Assembly (NCBI RefSeq): GCF_002266425.1 | Contig: NZ_NPMN01000009.1 | Location: 1-64,000, forward strand | Direction: 5' to 3' | Length of the DNA stretch: 64,000 nucleotides | From: Tissierella sp. P1 | GTDB taxonomy: Bacteria > Bacillota > Clostridia > Tissierellales > Tissierellaceae | Part shown: piece by piece, positions 27,130-36,268 of the stretch | How positions within the stretch are numbered: position 1 is the stretch's first letter | How the letters are laid out: every line of letters begins with the position of its first letter | The notes under the pieces: model-generated | What the model was told of the DNA's origin: nothing | Databases searched by the model: none | What the model saw: only the letters and a program-made list of their open reading frames with translations | Made by a program: the position numbers and the translations under genes

Positions 27130-28637
27130 CTATATTTTTACACGTAACACCTTACATACTTCGGCATATACACCTACTCCGGCTATTGTTGAGAAAGAAA
27201 TGTCTAGTATATTATTTATAAGTAAATCATTTAACAGAGTTGAAATTGTACCGTGGGCTAGGAACATACTTTCAGTCATAACCACAGTTGCTACACCAAT
27301 CTTAAGTACGGTATCCTTCAAACCATCATCTCTTACAATGTCCAGCTTTCTATTCAAATCAAATATTCCATATATTAAAGCTAATATAATAGAAATACTA
27401 GTACCTAATGCAATTCCACTGCTTCCCATCAATGGTGCCAGTGATAAGTCTAAAATTGTATTTATTCCTAAGGCAGCTAGACTAATGACTATAGGAGTTT
27501 TCATATCTTGAATTGAATAATAAGCTCTTGTAATTAATGGAATAAGTGCCATGGCGACTAAGCCAAATGCATAATGTGCCAGTACTTTTGATGTCAGCAA
27601 GGATGCTTTAGCATCAAATGCACCTCTTTGGAATATTATCTTAACTATGGCTCTGCCATAGTTATCAATATAATAGATACAGGTATGGCTATAATTAGGA
27701 CCACATTCATTCCATGCTTTATTTCATTTTTCAAATGGTCTTCATCATGTTTATTATAATCTTCAGATAGCACTGGAAATATAACTGTAACTATTGCTGC
27801 AATAAATACTCCCAAAAATAAATCTATGATTTCATTTGCATAGCTTAATTCTGCAATACTACCTGCGCTAAGGGTTGAGGCCACAGCATTATCGATAGAA
27901 ACATTTAACTCATTGATTCCGACACCTGCAATTATTGGTATTAGATAACCTCTTAGTTTTTTAATATACTTGTCCTTCAAGTCAAAATTCCAACTATATT
28001 TAAATTCATTTCTCTTGAGTCCTTTTCTAAATATATATATTTGACCAATAGCAGATATAATACCTGTTACCATAAGACCTTTAAGGGCACAGGTCTTTGC
28101 AAAGAATAATAAATAGATTATGTACAGAATTCCACTTGCAACCTTTCCTTTAGGTCCTCCCTTAAAAGAGTGGACTGATTGCAAAAAACCAGAAAATATT
28201 GCATTAATCCAGGAGAGTGAGATAATTGGCAGCCCTATTCTGAATAATAGGATGGTCTTGTCCAATTCTTTTCCTTTAAATCCAGGACCAAAGATTTTAA
28301 TTATTGCAGGTGCTTCGATAAATCCTATCAAGATTAGAATAAAGGAAAATACAGCAGTAATATTTATTAAATTGTTGGTATAACTTATTTTTCTTTCTAT
28401 CCCATGCCTTTCTTGTATCTCCTGTAATAAAGGGATAACTGCAATAATTATTCCATCACTTATTAAACTTGTAAGAAGCATAATGGTACTGAAAGCCAAT
28501 AGATAGGAGTCCATTTTATAGCTTACTCCTATTTTGGATGCAGTAAGAATTCCTTTTATAAAGGATAAAACTTTAGCAGCGATTCCAAAATAAATAATAT
28601 AAAGAGTTGCTTCCTTCATTGCTTTTTTTCTTTTCAT
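27130..28637 (-). pseudogene. murJ: MurJ-like lipid II flippase, single frameshift
   Basis: Two minus-strand frames together make one MurJ-type MOP flippase. The first (28637 to about 27648) has 'YFGIAAKVLSFIKGILTASKIGVSYKMDSYLLAF' type N-terminus and about ten helices and ends ..MAEP. The other frame continues as 'IVKIIFQRGAFDAKASLLTSKVLAHYAFGL', the conserved MurJ segment. One missing A near 27646 explains the break. Repaired, the protein is 502 residues, normal for the family. MurJ flips lipid II for peptidoglycan synthesis. The gene converges with the methyltransferase block. Confidence 0.8.
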
Positions 28638-28759
28638 TTTTATATAATACGCCTCACATTGATCAAATATTAACGTAGCTAATTATAGCATAAAAGTGAA
28701 ATTATAGTAACAAAAATTATAAAAAATTACCAAGGAAGAATTAGGAGATAGAATTTTTG

Positions 28760-28848
28760 GCCACTGCATAAGCAACTTGCATCAAATCAAAGATTTTGGC
28801 AATTTGCTTAAGATTCAATTAGGTCAAATTGTCTTAAGGAATAAGAAT
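28760..28848. repeat. Interspersed structured repeat, copy A (in 375-base gap)
   Basis: Shares long identical blocks (for example GCCACTGCATAAGCAACT and AAATCAAAGATTT) with 62044-62128. The copy has nested inverted repeats TAAGCAA/TTGCTTA and AAATC/GATTT. The rest of the gap 28638-29012 is AT-rich with no visible gene. Confidence 0.75.
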
Positions 28849-29012
28849 CAAACGAGAAATTTCTTATGGGTTATAAGACATAAAATTTGAAATGAATATA
28901 TTGATATTTTTATATCCTAGAATTAGATAAAAATAGGAGGACTAAATACCCAAATTATGATATAATTCAAAATAGATATTATTATCTAATATATTTAAAG
29001 GTAGTGAGTGGG

Positions 29013-30270
29013 TTGGCGGAAGAATTGAGTTTAAAAAAGTATGATAATATTAAATTCTATTTTAAAATTCTTATAGCCTTATGGTTCGTTGTATTCCTAA
29101 GTGTGATTATCTATTCTAATTATGAAATAAATTTCTACGTAAAGGATGAAGTAGCAGTAATGCCATAATCTTAGCCACATATATTGCCAATAGTTTAAAG
29201 ATAAGCAATGAAGATTACTTATTTTTAAAATCACTTACATTTAAAGAGTTACTGGAAAGTGAGATAAACAAAGACTTTGAAGAAATGGCTAGGGCAGTAA
29301 TGGATGTTTCAAATTATAAGTATATCTATATAGTATCAAGACTAGAGGGTAGTGAAAAAAAGTATAATAATGATGTTATTTATCTATTGGATGCAGTAGA
29401 TAGTGTTAAAACTAGAAGAGAAGACGCAGAGGATAAAAATTATTATGATGATGAAATTAGATATGGTATAGCAGATGAGTTATTTAAAGAGGTAGAAAAG
29501 ACAAAAATCCCTTCATATAAAGTCGACAAATATAAAGGTGCAGAGCGAGTATATGCTTATGTACCATTTTATACTGTTGAAGGCAATTATATCGGGTTAC
29601 TAGGTGTTGATACAGATGTATATGAGCTGGGAAGAATAAGAGAAAGATATGTTCCCCTAATAACAGTTTATATAGTAATAAATCTAATGATTGGCTGATT
29701 GCCTTTGCTTTATATAGATATATGAGAAAAGTACATAATGATCTTAAAAAGGAGAGACATCTTTCGGGAATAGATGAACTGACCCATGTATTTAATAGAA
29801 GAAAATTCAATGAATTATTTATAGAATTATGGAATCAGGCAAAAGAAGAAAAACAGAATATATCAATAATGCTTATAGATTTAGATTATTTCAAAGAATT
29901 TAATGATAATTATGGTCATTCTGCAGGGGACGTTATGTTAAAAAACATAGGAGAGATTCTGGAAAAAGAGTCATCTAAATATGGAGGTTATGTATTTAGA
30001 TATGGTGGGGATGAATTTGTAATTTTATTTCCTGATACAAATATCATTCAAGGAGAAGAAGTTGGCAATACTATTTTGAAAGCCATAAATGATGCAAAGC
30101 TAGAACATCCATATTCACCAATAGGAAAGGTTCAAACTGTAAGTATTGGTGTTACAAGTACAATCCCAAAGGATGAAATAAATATAAAAGAATTTTTCAA
30201 CTATGCAGATACAGCTCTTTATTTATCAAAGAGATATGGAAGAAACAGGGTATCTGTTTGGAAGATTTAA
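29013..30270 (+). pseudogene. Membrane-anchored diguanylate cyclase, two frameshifts
   Basis: Three consecutive frames make one protein. Frame 1 (TTG 29013 to about 29155) has a basic start and one membrane helix. Frame 2 (about 29157-29695) is an extracytoplasmic PDC/Cache-like domain ending in 'GNYIGLLGVDTDVYELGRIRE' and a second helix. Frame 3 (about 29700-30270) is a GGDEF domain with 'GIDELTHVFNRRKF', 'MLIDLDYFKEFND' and an intact 'RYGGDEF'; no RxxD inhibitory site is visible. Two single-base deletions near 29156 and 29694 account for the breaks, restoring about 419 residues. Either assembly errors or real inactivation. Confidence 0.8.
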
Positions 30271-30317
30271 TAGGAGAAAAATGAGGCTGGAAGATAAATT
30301 CCAGTCTTCATTCTTTC

Positions 30318-30349
30318 TTGACCTTAAAGTTAACTTTAAGGTTTATAAT
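30318..30349 (+). promoter_or_regulatory. MerR-type promoter/operator 1
   Basis: TTGACC (-35) and TATAAT (-10) are 20 bases apart, the overlong spacer typical of MerR-regulated promoters. Between them lies a perfect 22-bp palindrome (30321-30342) with half-site ACCTTAAAGTT. A near-identical element lies at 36219-36250 before the merR gene. Confidence 0.85.
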
Positions 30350-30406
30350 GACAATAAGAGGGAATTATATTGGGAAACTTAAAATGAGTGAAGGAGTTGG
30401 ACATAG

Positions 30407-30838
30407 ATGGAAGAAAAATGCCCTATATGCCATCAAATAGGAGAAAAAGTAAAGAATATAACTGTAAAGCATTTAGTATTAGATGATATTGCCGAAGAAA
30501 TCAATAGTGAAGATATTCATTATTTATGTATGAATGAAAATTGTAATATAGTGTATTACAACTTAAATAATGAAAGTCTTATTGACAAGAAAAAAGTAAA
30601 GGTTCCAATATGGTTTAAAAAAGATGCAAATCCTAAATATGTATGTTATTGCAGTAAAGTAACTGAAGAACAGATCATAAATGCTGTGATAGTTCAAGGG
30701 GCTAAGAATATGAAAGATATAGTTAATTTAACAGGAGCTATGAAGAATGGAAGATGTATATTAAACAATCCATTGGGTAAATGCTGTGGTCCGATTATAG
30801 TGGAAACTATAAAGAAGGCACTTGGAACTATCGGTTAA
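30407..30838 (+). CDS. CopZ-N/Csac_0668-type [2Fe-2S] cluster-binding protein
   Basis: A 143-residue protein related to the N-terminal half of Archaeoglobus CopZ. 'KCPICHQIG' and 'YLCMNENCNIVYYN' supply a zinc-type Cys set. 'PKYVCYCSKVTEEQI' and 'NPLGKCCGP' supply the four Cys of a BFD-like [2Fe-2S] site. This domain family delivers electrons or metal. I recall a 'Csac_0668 family 2Fe-2S cluster-binding (seleno)protein' in RefSeq associated with the SAO system; in this copy all the positions are Cys. It is transcribed from a MerR-type promoter 58 bases upstream of its ATG. Confidence 0.82.
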   Translation: MEEKCPICHQIGEKVKNITVKHLVLDDIAEEINSEDIHYLCMNENCNIVYYNLNNESLIDKKKVKVPIWFKKDANPKYVCYCSKVTEEQIINAVIVQGAKNMKDIVNLTGAMKNGRCILNNPLGKCCGPIIVETIKKALGTIG

Positions 30839-30854
30839 TATACATATGATAATG

Positions 30855-30886
30855 AAAAAAGCTAGAACTTGATTTCTAGCTTTTTC
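30855..30886. terminator. Bidirectional terminator
   Basis: AAAAAGCTAGAA pairs with TTCTAGCTTTTT around a 6-base loop between the convergent CopZ-N-like and double-cubane genes. Confidence 0.85.
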
Positions 30887-30890
30887 AATA

Positions 30891-32045
30891 TTATAATATC
30901 TCCATAAATGCAGCAATTCTGGTCTTTATTTGACCGATATTGGAATCTGAATAATCTGTTTCTATGGACATATATGGTGTAGTCATATCTGACATTAATT
31001 TCTTGACTGCTCTTGTTTCAACACTATAAGGGTGGCATGTTTGCAGTATTACTTCAATAACACCATCAACTTTGAACTCTTCTATTAGTTCGGGTAATAA
31101 TTCCATACGCTTATGGTTAGGTGACATAATTGAGCAACCGATATCCAAGTATCTATCAGCTATAGCCTTTACGATATCACCGGTACTTTCATCAACATTA
31201 TTTCTAATAGGTTTTATGCCACCACAATTTTCAAAACAAACAACTACGCCGCCGTTATTTTCAATTGTATTAACAATCTTATCTAAAACTCCACCTAATG
31301 GACAGCCTGTAATAAGAATTCGCTTAGCCTTATTATCTATAGGTCTTTTGTCTCCATTATATTCTTTTTTAATTTTATGAATTAGTTCTTCTAGTTGTCT
31401 ATATTCATCATTTAGATCAAAATTAAATCTGTAGCCTTCAAGTATTTTATATGCATTAAAACCTGTAATAGCAGGTGGTTCTAACTTGCTTAGTTCAAAT
31501 AATTCACCATATAAAGATCTAAATTTATTTCTAAATGAAGCTGCTTCTTTTAGTTTTTCCTCTGTAATTTCTATATCAAATTTTTCTTTTAGAACTTTAA
31601 TCAATAGTCTAACTTCTTTTTCCCACATAAGAGGTGAATAGCTTCTATCAGCTCCTTGAGGCAATTGCATGATATGTATATCCTTTAACTCACTCAGTAA
31701 TTCATACATTTTTTTCTTACCATCACAGGTCGTTTCTCCAATAACTATATCAGAAAAGTGGGTATAACCACATTTGTCTGAAATAGCAGCACCATAGCTT
31801 GATTTGATCAAAGGGCAGAGATTTTTTGGAAGATCTGCTTCTGAACCTATAGTTGTTTTATTGCTTGTACCACATAGGTTTACTATATGGATGCCCGCGG
31901 CATCTAGTATTTCCACTGGTACAAAACTACAGAAAGTACCTGCAATTATACCACCTTTTTCCTTAACTTCCTTTGCCTTCAGAATACCATTTCTTTTTGC
32001 TTCTAAATATTCTTCAAATTGATTTGATAAATTTAAGTCACGCAC
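30891..32045 (-). CDS. Double-cubane-cluster anaerobic reductase 1 (YjiM/HgdB family)
   Basis: A protein of about 384 residues of the 2-hydroxyacyl-CoA dehydratase-related family, subgroup with a double-cubane [8Fe-9S] cluster (YjiM, DCCP). The Cys motifs in order are 'GTFCSF', 'NLCGTS', 'NLCPLIKSSYG', 'DKCGYTHFSDIVIGETTCDGKKKMYE', 'CFENCGG', 'GCSIMSPN' and 'LQTCHPYS'. DCCP reduces small molecules with ATP-driven low-potential electrons from a BadF-type ATPase, which is not in this window. GTG (32045) is preferred to the in-frame TTG at 32060 because GGAGGG lies 7 bases upstream of it. It is 45-50% identical by eye to the protein encoded at 34033. Confidence 0.85.
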   Translation of the reverse strand: MRDLNLSNQFEEYLEAKRNGILKAKEVKEKGGIIAGTFCSFVPVEILDAAGIHIVNLCGTSNKTTIGSEADLPKNLCPLIKSSYGAAISDKCGYTHFSDIVIGETTCDGKKKMYELLSELKDIHIMQLPQGADRSYSPLMWEKEVRLLIKVLKEKFDIEITEEKLKEAASFRNKFRSLYGELFELSKLEPPAITGFNAYKILEGYRFNFDLNDEYRQLEELIHKIKKEYNGDKRPIDNKAKRILITGCPLGGVLDKIVNTIENNGGVVVCFENCGGIKPIRNNVDESTGDIVKAIADRYLDIGCSIMSPNHKRMELLPELIEEFKVDGVIEVILQTCHPYSVETRAVKKLMSDMTTPYMSIETDYSDSNIGQIKTRIAAFMEIL

Positions 32046-32304
32046 TATATATCCCTCCAAATGTATTTCAGTCCTTTGATATTATATAAATTGTAGGCTC
32101 CTTCTATCTATAAAATCAATTATATACGAATTGTAGAGAGTTTGTGATTATGTTTTTCTATATTAGTATATATTACCATCAAATATTTCTATATTTATTT
32201 AATCATATTGAAAGGTTTGATATAGTATTTCTGATATAAAACTAGTACATTTTTAGTCTATATGGTTAAAAAACTGACAAATTAAGACATAGAGTGATGA
32301 TTAT

Positions 32305-33111
32305 ATGAACACAACTAAAAGGATATTTCTTTTCTTTCTATTGCTATTGATTTTAGGATTAGGGTTTTCTAAATTCATGCCTAGGGAGGAGAAAGTAAAA
32401 AATACGATCATAGGATTAAGAATCGGCTCTGGAGATGATATAACAGGATTGCTTCTAGAGAAGATTATTAGAACGAGTAAAAATATTGGTATAGATAGCA
32501 TTGGTATTACAGAAGGAAAAGAAGAAGTTTTATCTGATTTTACATTTAAGGACTGCTGAAGTAATACAGCGCAATGGGCCTTGAGCTCAGATGAAATCGA
32601 TATGGCATTTTATTGTAATCATATGGCTTTGCATTTAGTACAAGCTAATGATGATTTTGAAATATATGGTCCAGTTATCATGAATGCAGAGGTTATTGGT
32701 TATAAGGAAGATGTAGAAAGCATTCACAGACTTGGAATTGGTCATAAAAGGGAACATTTACATAAACTTGCCACAGAAAGCTACAAACAGGTTAAAGAAG
32801 TTATTGAGATGTCACCTATTTCCTTGCCCTATTCTCTAGAAGGAGGGCAAGTAGATGGAGTGGTCTTAGATATAACAAAGGCAGCATTATTAAAAGACAT
32901 TAATTTTGTTCCACTTTCCAAAGATGATTATATTTCTTATAGTCTAATTGTTAAGAAAGATATTATAGGCACAAAGGTTTTTGAAGATTTTATAACAGCT
33001 TATAATAATACAGTTCAAGAGCTAAATCAAACTGAGATACTTAAGGAATATATTAGCATGAGAGAGGAATTTTGGCAGAATAAAAATATTAAATTTTTAA
33101 GTTTAGAATAG
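32305..33111 (+). CDS. saoB: ABC importer substrate-binding selenoprotein (SaoB-like), Sec85
   Basis: An in-frame TGA (32557-32559) interrupts an otherwise continuous 268-residue reading frame; the frame does not change across it. An N-terminal membrane anchor (residues about 7-27) leads into an NMT1/SsuA-like domain. The stretch across the stop is 'DFTFKDC-U-SNTAQWALSSDEIDMAFYCNHMAL', where downstream sequence reads as normal protein back to the TGA. The Cys84-Sec85 pair would sit in the binding cleft. A 4-bp hairpin with a G-containing 5-base loop begins 19 bases after the UGA. saoA follows 13 bases downstream. Symbol from memory of the SAO system. Confidence 0.78.
32576..32588 (+). promoter_or_regulatory. 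Candidate bacterial SECIS hairpin for saoB
   Basis: GGGC-CTTGA-GCTC: 4-bp stem with a 5-base loop containing G. The apical loop lies 23 bases from the UGA, within the usual bacterial spacing of about 16-37. Confidence 0.55.
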
Positions 33112-33124
33112 GAAAGGTGAAGAC

Positions 33125-33997
33125 ATGTCAATATCAGTACAAGGAATTACTAAAGTTTTTTCAAACAGAAGAGATAAAAGATCAATGAATACTGTATTAG
33201 AAGAGATCTCTTTTGATGTAAATGAAGGGGAATTTGTTTCCTTATTAGGGCCATCAGGATGCGGAAAGACAACTACTCTGAATATTATTGCAGGTTTTTT
33301 GAAGCATGAAGGTGGAAATATTTATATAAACGGAGAGAAAGTAAATAAACCGGGACCGGATAGAGCTTTTGTATTTCAAAATTATGCACTTTTTCCATGG
33401 ATGAAAGTTTCAGAGAATATTATGTATCCAATGAAAATGCAAGGAGTACCAAAAAAAGAACGAGAAGATAGACTTAGAAATCTTCTAGAGATGGCACATC
33501 TGGAGGAATATGCAAATTACTACATTCATGAGATATCAGGCGGCATGAAACAAAGGGTTGCTTTGCTTAGAGCTCTTGCATGTGATCCAAAGGTTTTATT
33601 GATGGACGAACCCTTAGGTGCAGTTGATTTTCAAATGAGGCAAATGCTTCAAGCACAGCTGGAAGCAATGTTGCAAGAGAATCAGAAAACAGCTCTTATG
33701 GTAACTCATGATGTTGATGAAGCTATTTATCTAAGCGATAGAGTTATAGTTATGTCTAGGGATAGAGGAAGAATATTAGCTGATATAAAAATTGAACTTC
33801 CTAGACCTAGAGATAGAAAAAATGAAAAATATCATCAATATACAAATGAATTATCTGATATTCTAAGGACTGCTTTAAATGGAGAAGTCAAAAATCAAGG
33901 TGATGAGGAGTTGTTGGAGTTTATTCAAAAAACAGATAAAAAGAGCAATAAGAGAGTAGTCTTCGCTGAAAAGGCAATTTGTAACAGCAATAAATAA
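33125..33997 (+). CDS. saoA: ABC importer ATPase (SaoA-like, SsuB/TauB family)
   Basis: A 290-residue nucleotide-binding protein. Walker A is 'GPSGCGKTTT', Q-loop 'VFQNYALFPWM', signature 'ISGGMKQRVALLRALA', Walker B 'VLLMDEPLGAVD' and H-loop 'MVTHDVDEA'. The C-terminal extension of about 60 residues is basic. It belongs to the nitrate/sulfonate/taurine importer class and pairs with the permease encoded at 35210, although a double-cubane gene lies between them. It would drive uptake of the ligand bound by the Sec-containing binding protein. Confidence 0.85.
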   Translation: MSISVQGITKVFSNRRDKRSMNTVLEEISFDVNEGEFVSLLGPSGCGKTTTLNIIAGFLKHEGGNIYINGEKVNKPGPDRAFVFQNYALFPWMKVSENIMYPMKMQGVPKKEREDRLRNLLEMAHLEEYANYYIHEISGGMKQRVALLRALACDPKVLLMDEPLGAVDFQMRQMLQAQLEAMLQENQKTALMVTHDVDEAIYLSDRVIVMSRDRGRILADIKIELPRPRDRKNEKYHQYTNELSDILRTALNGEVKNQGDEELLEFIQKTDKKSNKRVVFAEKAICNSNK

Positions 33998-34032
33998 TTT
34001 AATTATAATATTTTTATAAAAGGAGAATATTT

Positions 34033-35190
34033 ATGACAACTTTACCAGAACGCTTTGAAGAATTTGCTGATGCTAGAAGACAAGGTTTTATTAGGATGAA
34101 AGAACTAAAGGATAATGGTGGAAAGTTATGTGGGACATTTTGTCAATTTGCTCCTTCTGAAATGATTGATGCAGCAGGTCTTTATCGTGTAGGATTATGT
34201 GGTCAGAGTCCTGAACCTATCCCTGCAGCAGAAGCAGAACTACCAGCAAATCTTTGTCCTTTAATTAAATCAAGTTACGGATTTGCACTAACGGAAACAT
34301 GTCCTTACGCTTATTTTTCTGATCTTATTGTAGGTGAAACGACTTGTGATGGAAAGAAAAAAATGTATGAAATGCTTGGGGAATTAAAGGATGTTCATAT
34401 AATACATTTGCCAAATAATCCTGACCCTGAAAGATCTCTGGAATCTTGGATTATGGAATTATGCCACTTTAAGGAAGTATTAGAAAAGAAATTTGATATT
34501 ACTATTACAGATGAAATGCTAAGGGAAGCCATTAAATGGGGGAATAAGGAACGTCTTCAAATGGCTCGGCTATATGAGCTTGGACGTTATGATCCGCCTG
34601 CTATTACAGGTTTACATATGCGTAGTGTAATGGAGGGAGTCCAATACATATTTGATCGTAAGGAACGTTATGAGAAAGTGCAAGAGGTTTTAGATAAGTG
34701 TGAAGAGGATTGGAGAAATGGAAAAGGACCTATTCCTAAAGGTAGTAAGAGGCCTAGAATCTTAGTATCAGGAGGACCAAGTGGAGGAGTATTTGAGAAA
34801 ACCATTAAGGTCATTGAAGAACTTGGTGGTGTCATAGTTTGTTATGAGGGCTGCAGTGGAATTGTTTCTAGAAGAAGGCTCATTGAGGAATCTGAAACAA
34901 AGGATCCTATTAAATGTATTGCAGAAAAATATTTAGAGGTACCTTGTGCAGTCATGTCACCTAATCAAAAGAGACTCGAACAGGTGGCTCTTACTATTGA
35001 TGAATGGAAGGTTGATGGAGTTGTTGGAATTATTCTTCACTCATGTAACCCATTTGGAATTGAGTCCACAAATATCAAAAACATCGCAAACCAATGCGGT
35101 AAGCCTTATTTGCATTTAGAGACAAATTATGGACAGGGCGATGAAGGACAACTACGAACAAGAATAGAAGCATTCTTGGAAATGCTTTAG
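34033..35190 (+). CDS. Double-cubane-cluster anaerobic reductase 2 (YjiM/HgdB family)
   Basis: A 385-residue paralogue of the minus-strand protein at 30891, inserted inside the ABC importer operon. Cys motifs match one for one: 'GTFCQF', 'GLCGQS', 'NLCPLIKSSYG', 'ETCPYAYFSDLIVGETTCDGKKKMYE', 'CYEGCSG', 'PCAVMSPNQ', 'LHSCNPFG'. These are the likely ligands of the [8Fe-9S] double cubane. It lies 36 bases after saoA and 19 bases before saoP, so it is translated with the importer. That placement is the best evidence that the imported compound or its breakdown product is its substrate. No ATPase activator is nearby. Confidence 0.87.
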   Translation: MTTLPERFEEFADARRQGFIRMKELKDNGGKLCGTFCQFAPSEMIDAAGLYRVGLCGQSPEPIPAAEAELPANLCPLIKSSYGFALTETCPYAYFSDLIVGETTCDGKKKMYEMLGELKDVHIIHLPNNPDPERSLESWIMELCHFKEVLEKKFDITITDEMLREAIKWGNKERLQMARLYELGRYDPPAITGLHMRSVMEGVQYIFDRKERYEKVQEVLDKCEEDWRNGKGPIPKGSKRPRILVSGGPSGGVFEKTIKVIEELGGVIVCYEGCSGIVSRRRLIEESETKDPIKCIAEKYLEVPCAVMSPNQKRLEQVALTIDEWKVDGVVGIILHSCNPFGIESTNIKNIANQCGKPYLHLETNYGQGDEGQLRTRIEAFLEML

Positions 35191-35209
35191 GAGGAGGTGA
35201 AGAAAAGAA

Positions 35210-36037
35210 TTGAATACACAAGAAAAAGACATAAAAAGAATGGTACATGCAAGTAAGATGAAAGACAGGAACGCTTGGAGAAAGCTTAATGGTAAAGATT
35301 TTAATATTTATACTCCAATTGCACTAATAATCATTGGCATAATATGGTCAATTGCAGCAGAAATTGTAGATAAACCATTTCTTTTTCCTTCATTAAAAAG
35401 TGTAGTTGAAGCCTTTTTTAAGGCTGTAACGGATCTATATGTACTTAGAAACATTAGTATTACTATGAGACGTGTTTTAACGGGTGCTTTTTATGCACTT
35501 ATTATTGGGTTGCCCATTGGTATGATTATGGGTTATTCAAAAACAATGCTAAGGGCCATGGCTCCATTTATAAACTCATTAAGGCAAGTTCCTATTATGG
35601 CATGGGTGCCACTATCTATTATTTGGTTTGGTCTTGGTGATGGGCCTACAATTTTTATGATTGCATTTTCAGGAATTTTTACCATTATTCTAAATACTAT
35701 AGCAGGTGTTCAGGATATCAACAGGGATTTTTATAATGCGGCTCGAAGTATGGGGGCAAGTACAATTGATATAATAAAAGATATTGTTCTTCCGGGATCG
35801 CTTCCTGGAGTTATAACTGGAATAAGATTAGCCATTGGTATGGGCTGGATGTCAGTTATCTGAGCGGAGTTCATTGCGACCAGTGCCGGGTTCGGCTACT
35901 GTATGGTAGAGGCTCAATCTAGAATGCAAACTCATACAATTATAGCGTATATGTTTATAGCTGCTTTGATAGGGTTTGGTATTGATAAATTGATGCTCTT
36001 AATTGAAAGTATATTACTTAGATGGAAAGCTGATTAG
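35210..36037 (+). CDS. saoP: ABC importer permease selenoprotein (SaoP-like), Sec218
   Basis: A 275-residue SsuC/TauC-type permease with about six helices, interrupted by an in-frame TGA at 35861-35863. The EAA loop 'NAARSMGASTIDIIKDIVLPGSLPGVITGIRLAIGMGWM' type segment lies before the stop. Reading on in the same frame gives 'SVI-U-AEFIATSAGFGYCMVEAQSR' and the expected last helices, ending at TAG 36035. In ordinary relatives this is the conserved 'AAE' segment after the EAA loop, with no Cys, so a thiol/selenol here is notable. A clear SECIS-like hairpin lies 20 bases after the UGA. TTG start. Confidence 0.8.
35881..35901 (+). promoter_or_regulatory. Candidate bacterial SECIS hairpin for saoP
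   Basis: The stem CAGT/ACTG plus GCCG/CGGC caps a GGTT loop, with one bulged T (35897) on the 3' side. The G-rich loop and a bulged U resemble the E. coli fdhF SECIS. The loop lies 28 bases after the UGA. Confidence 0.75.
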
Positions 36038-36133
36038 GACATCTATCAGATTATTTGATGGATGTTTTTTATAAGAAATAGGAGAGTTTTGTCTTTAGAT
36101 TTATAAATAAAAGAACTTGACTTAATTTAGTTT

Positions 36134-36170
36134 TTAGAAAGGCTCTAATGCTTCGCTAGAAACCTTTTTT
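36134..36170 (+). terminator. Terminator after saoP
   Basis: Imperfect hairpin AAAGG-TCTA / TAGA-CCTTT with a CTTCG-type loop and a T tract. Confidence 0.6.
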
Positions 36171-36218
36171 ACAAGAAATATTTATTGATAATTTTTATAC
36201 AATTTCTATTTTTTTCCC

Positions 36219-36250
36219 TTGACCTTAAAGTCGGCTTTAAGGTTTATAAT
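36219..36250 (+). promoter_or_regulatory. MerR-type promoter/operator 2
   Basis: TTGACC and TATAAT are 20 bases apart, with ACCTTAAAG and CTTTAAGGT half-sites around TCGG in the spacer (36222-36243). Both half-sites and both boxes are identical to those of the element at 30318. It lies 19 bases before the merR start codon, so the regulator is probably autoregulated. Confidence 0.87.
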
Positions 36251-36268
36251 AGGAGGTAGGAGGAAGCC

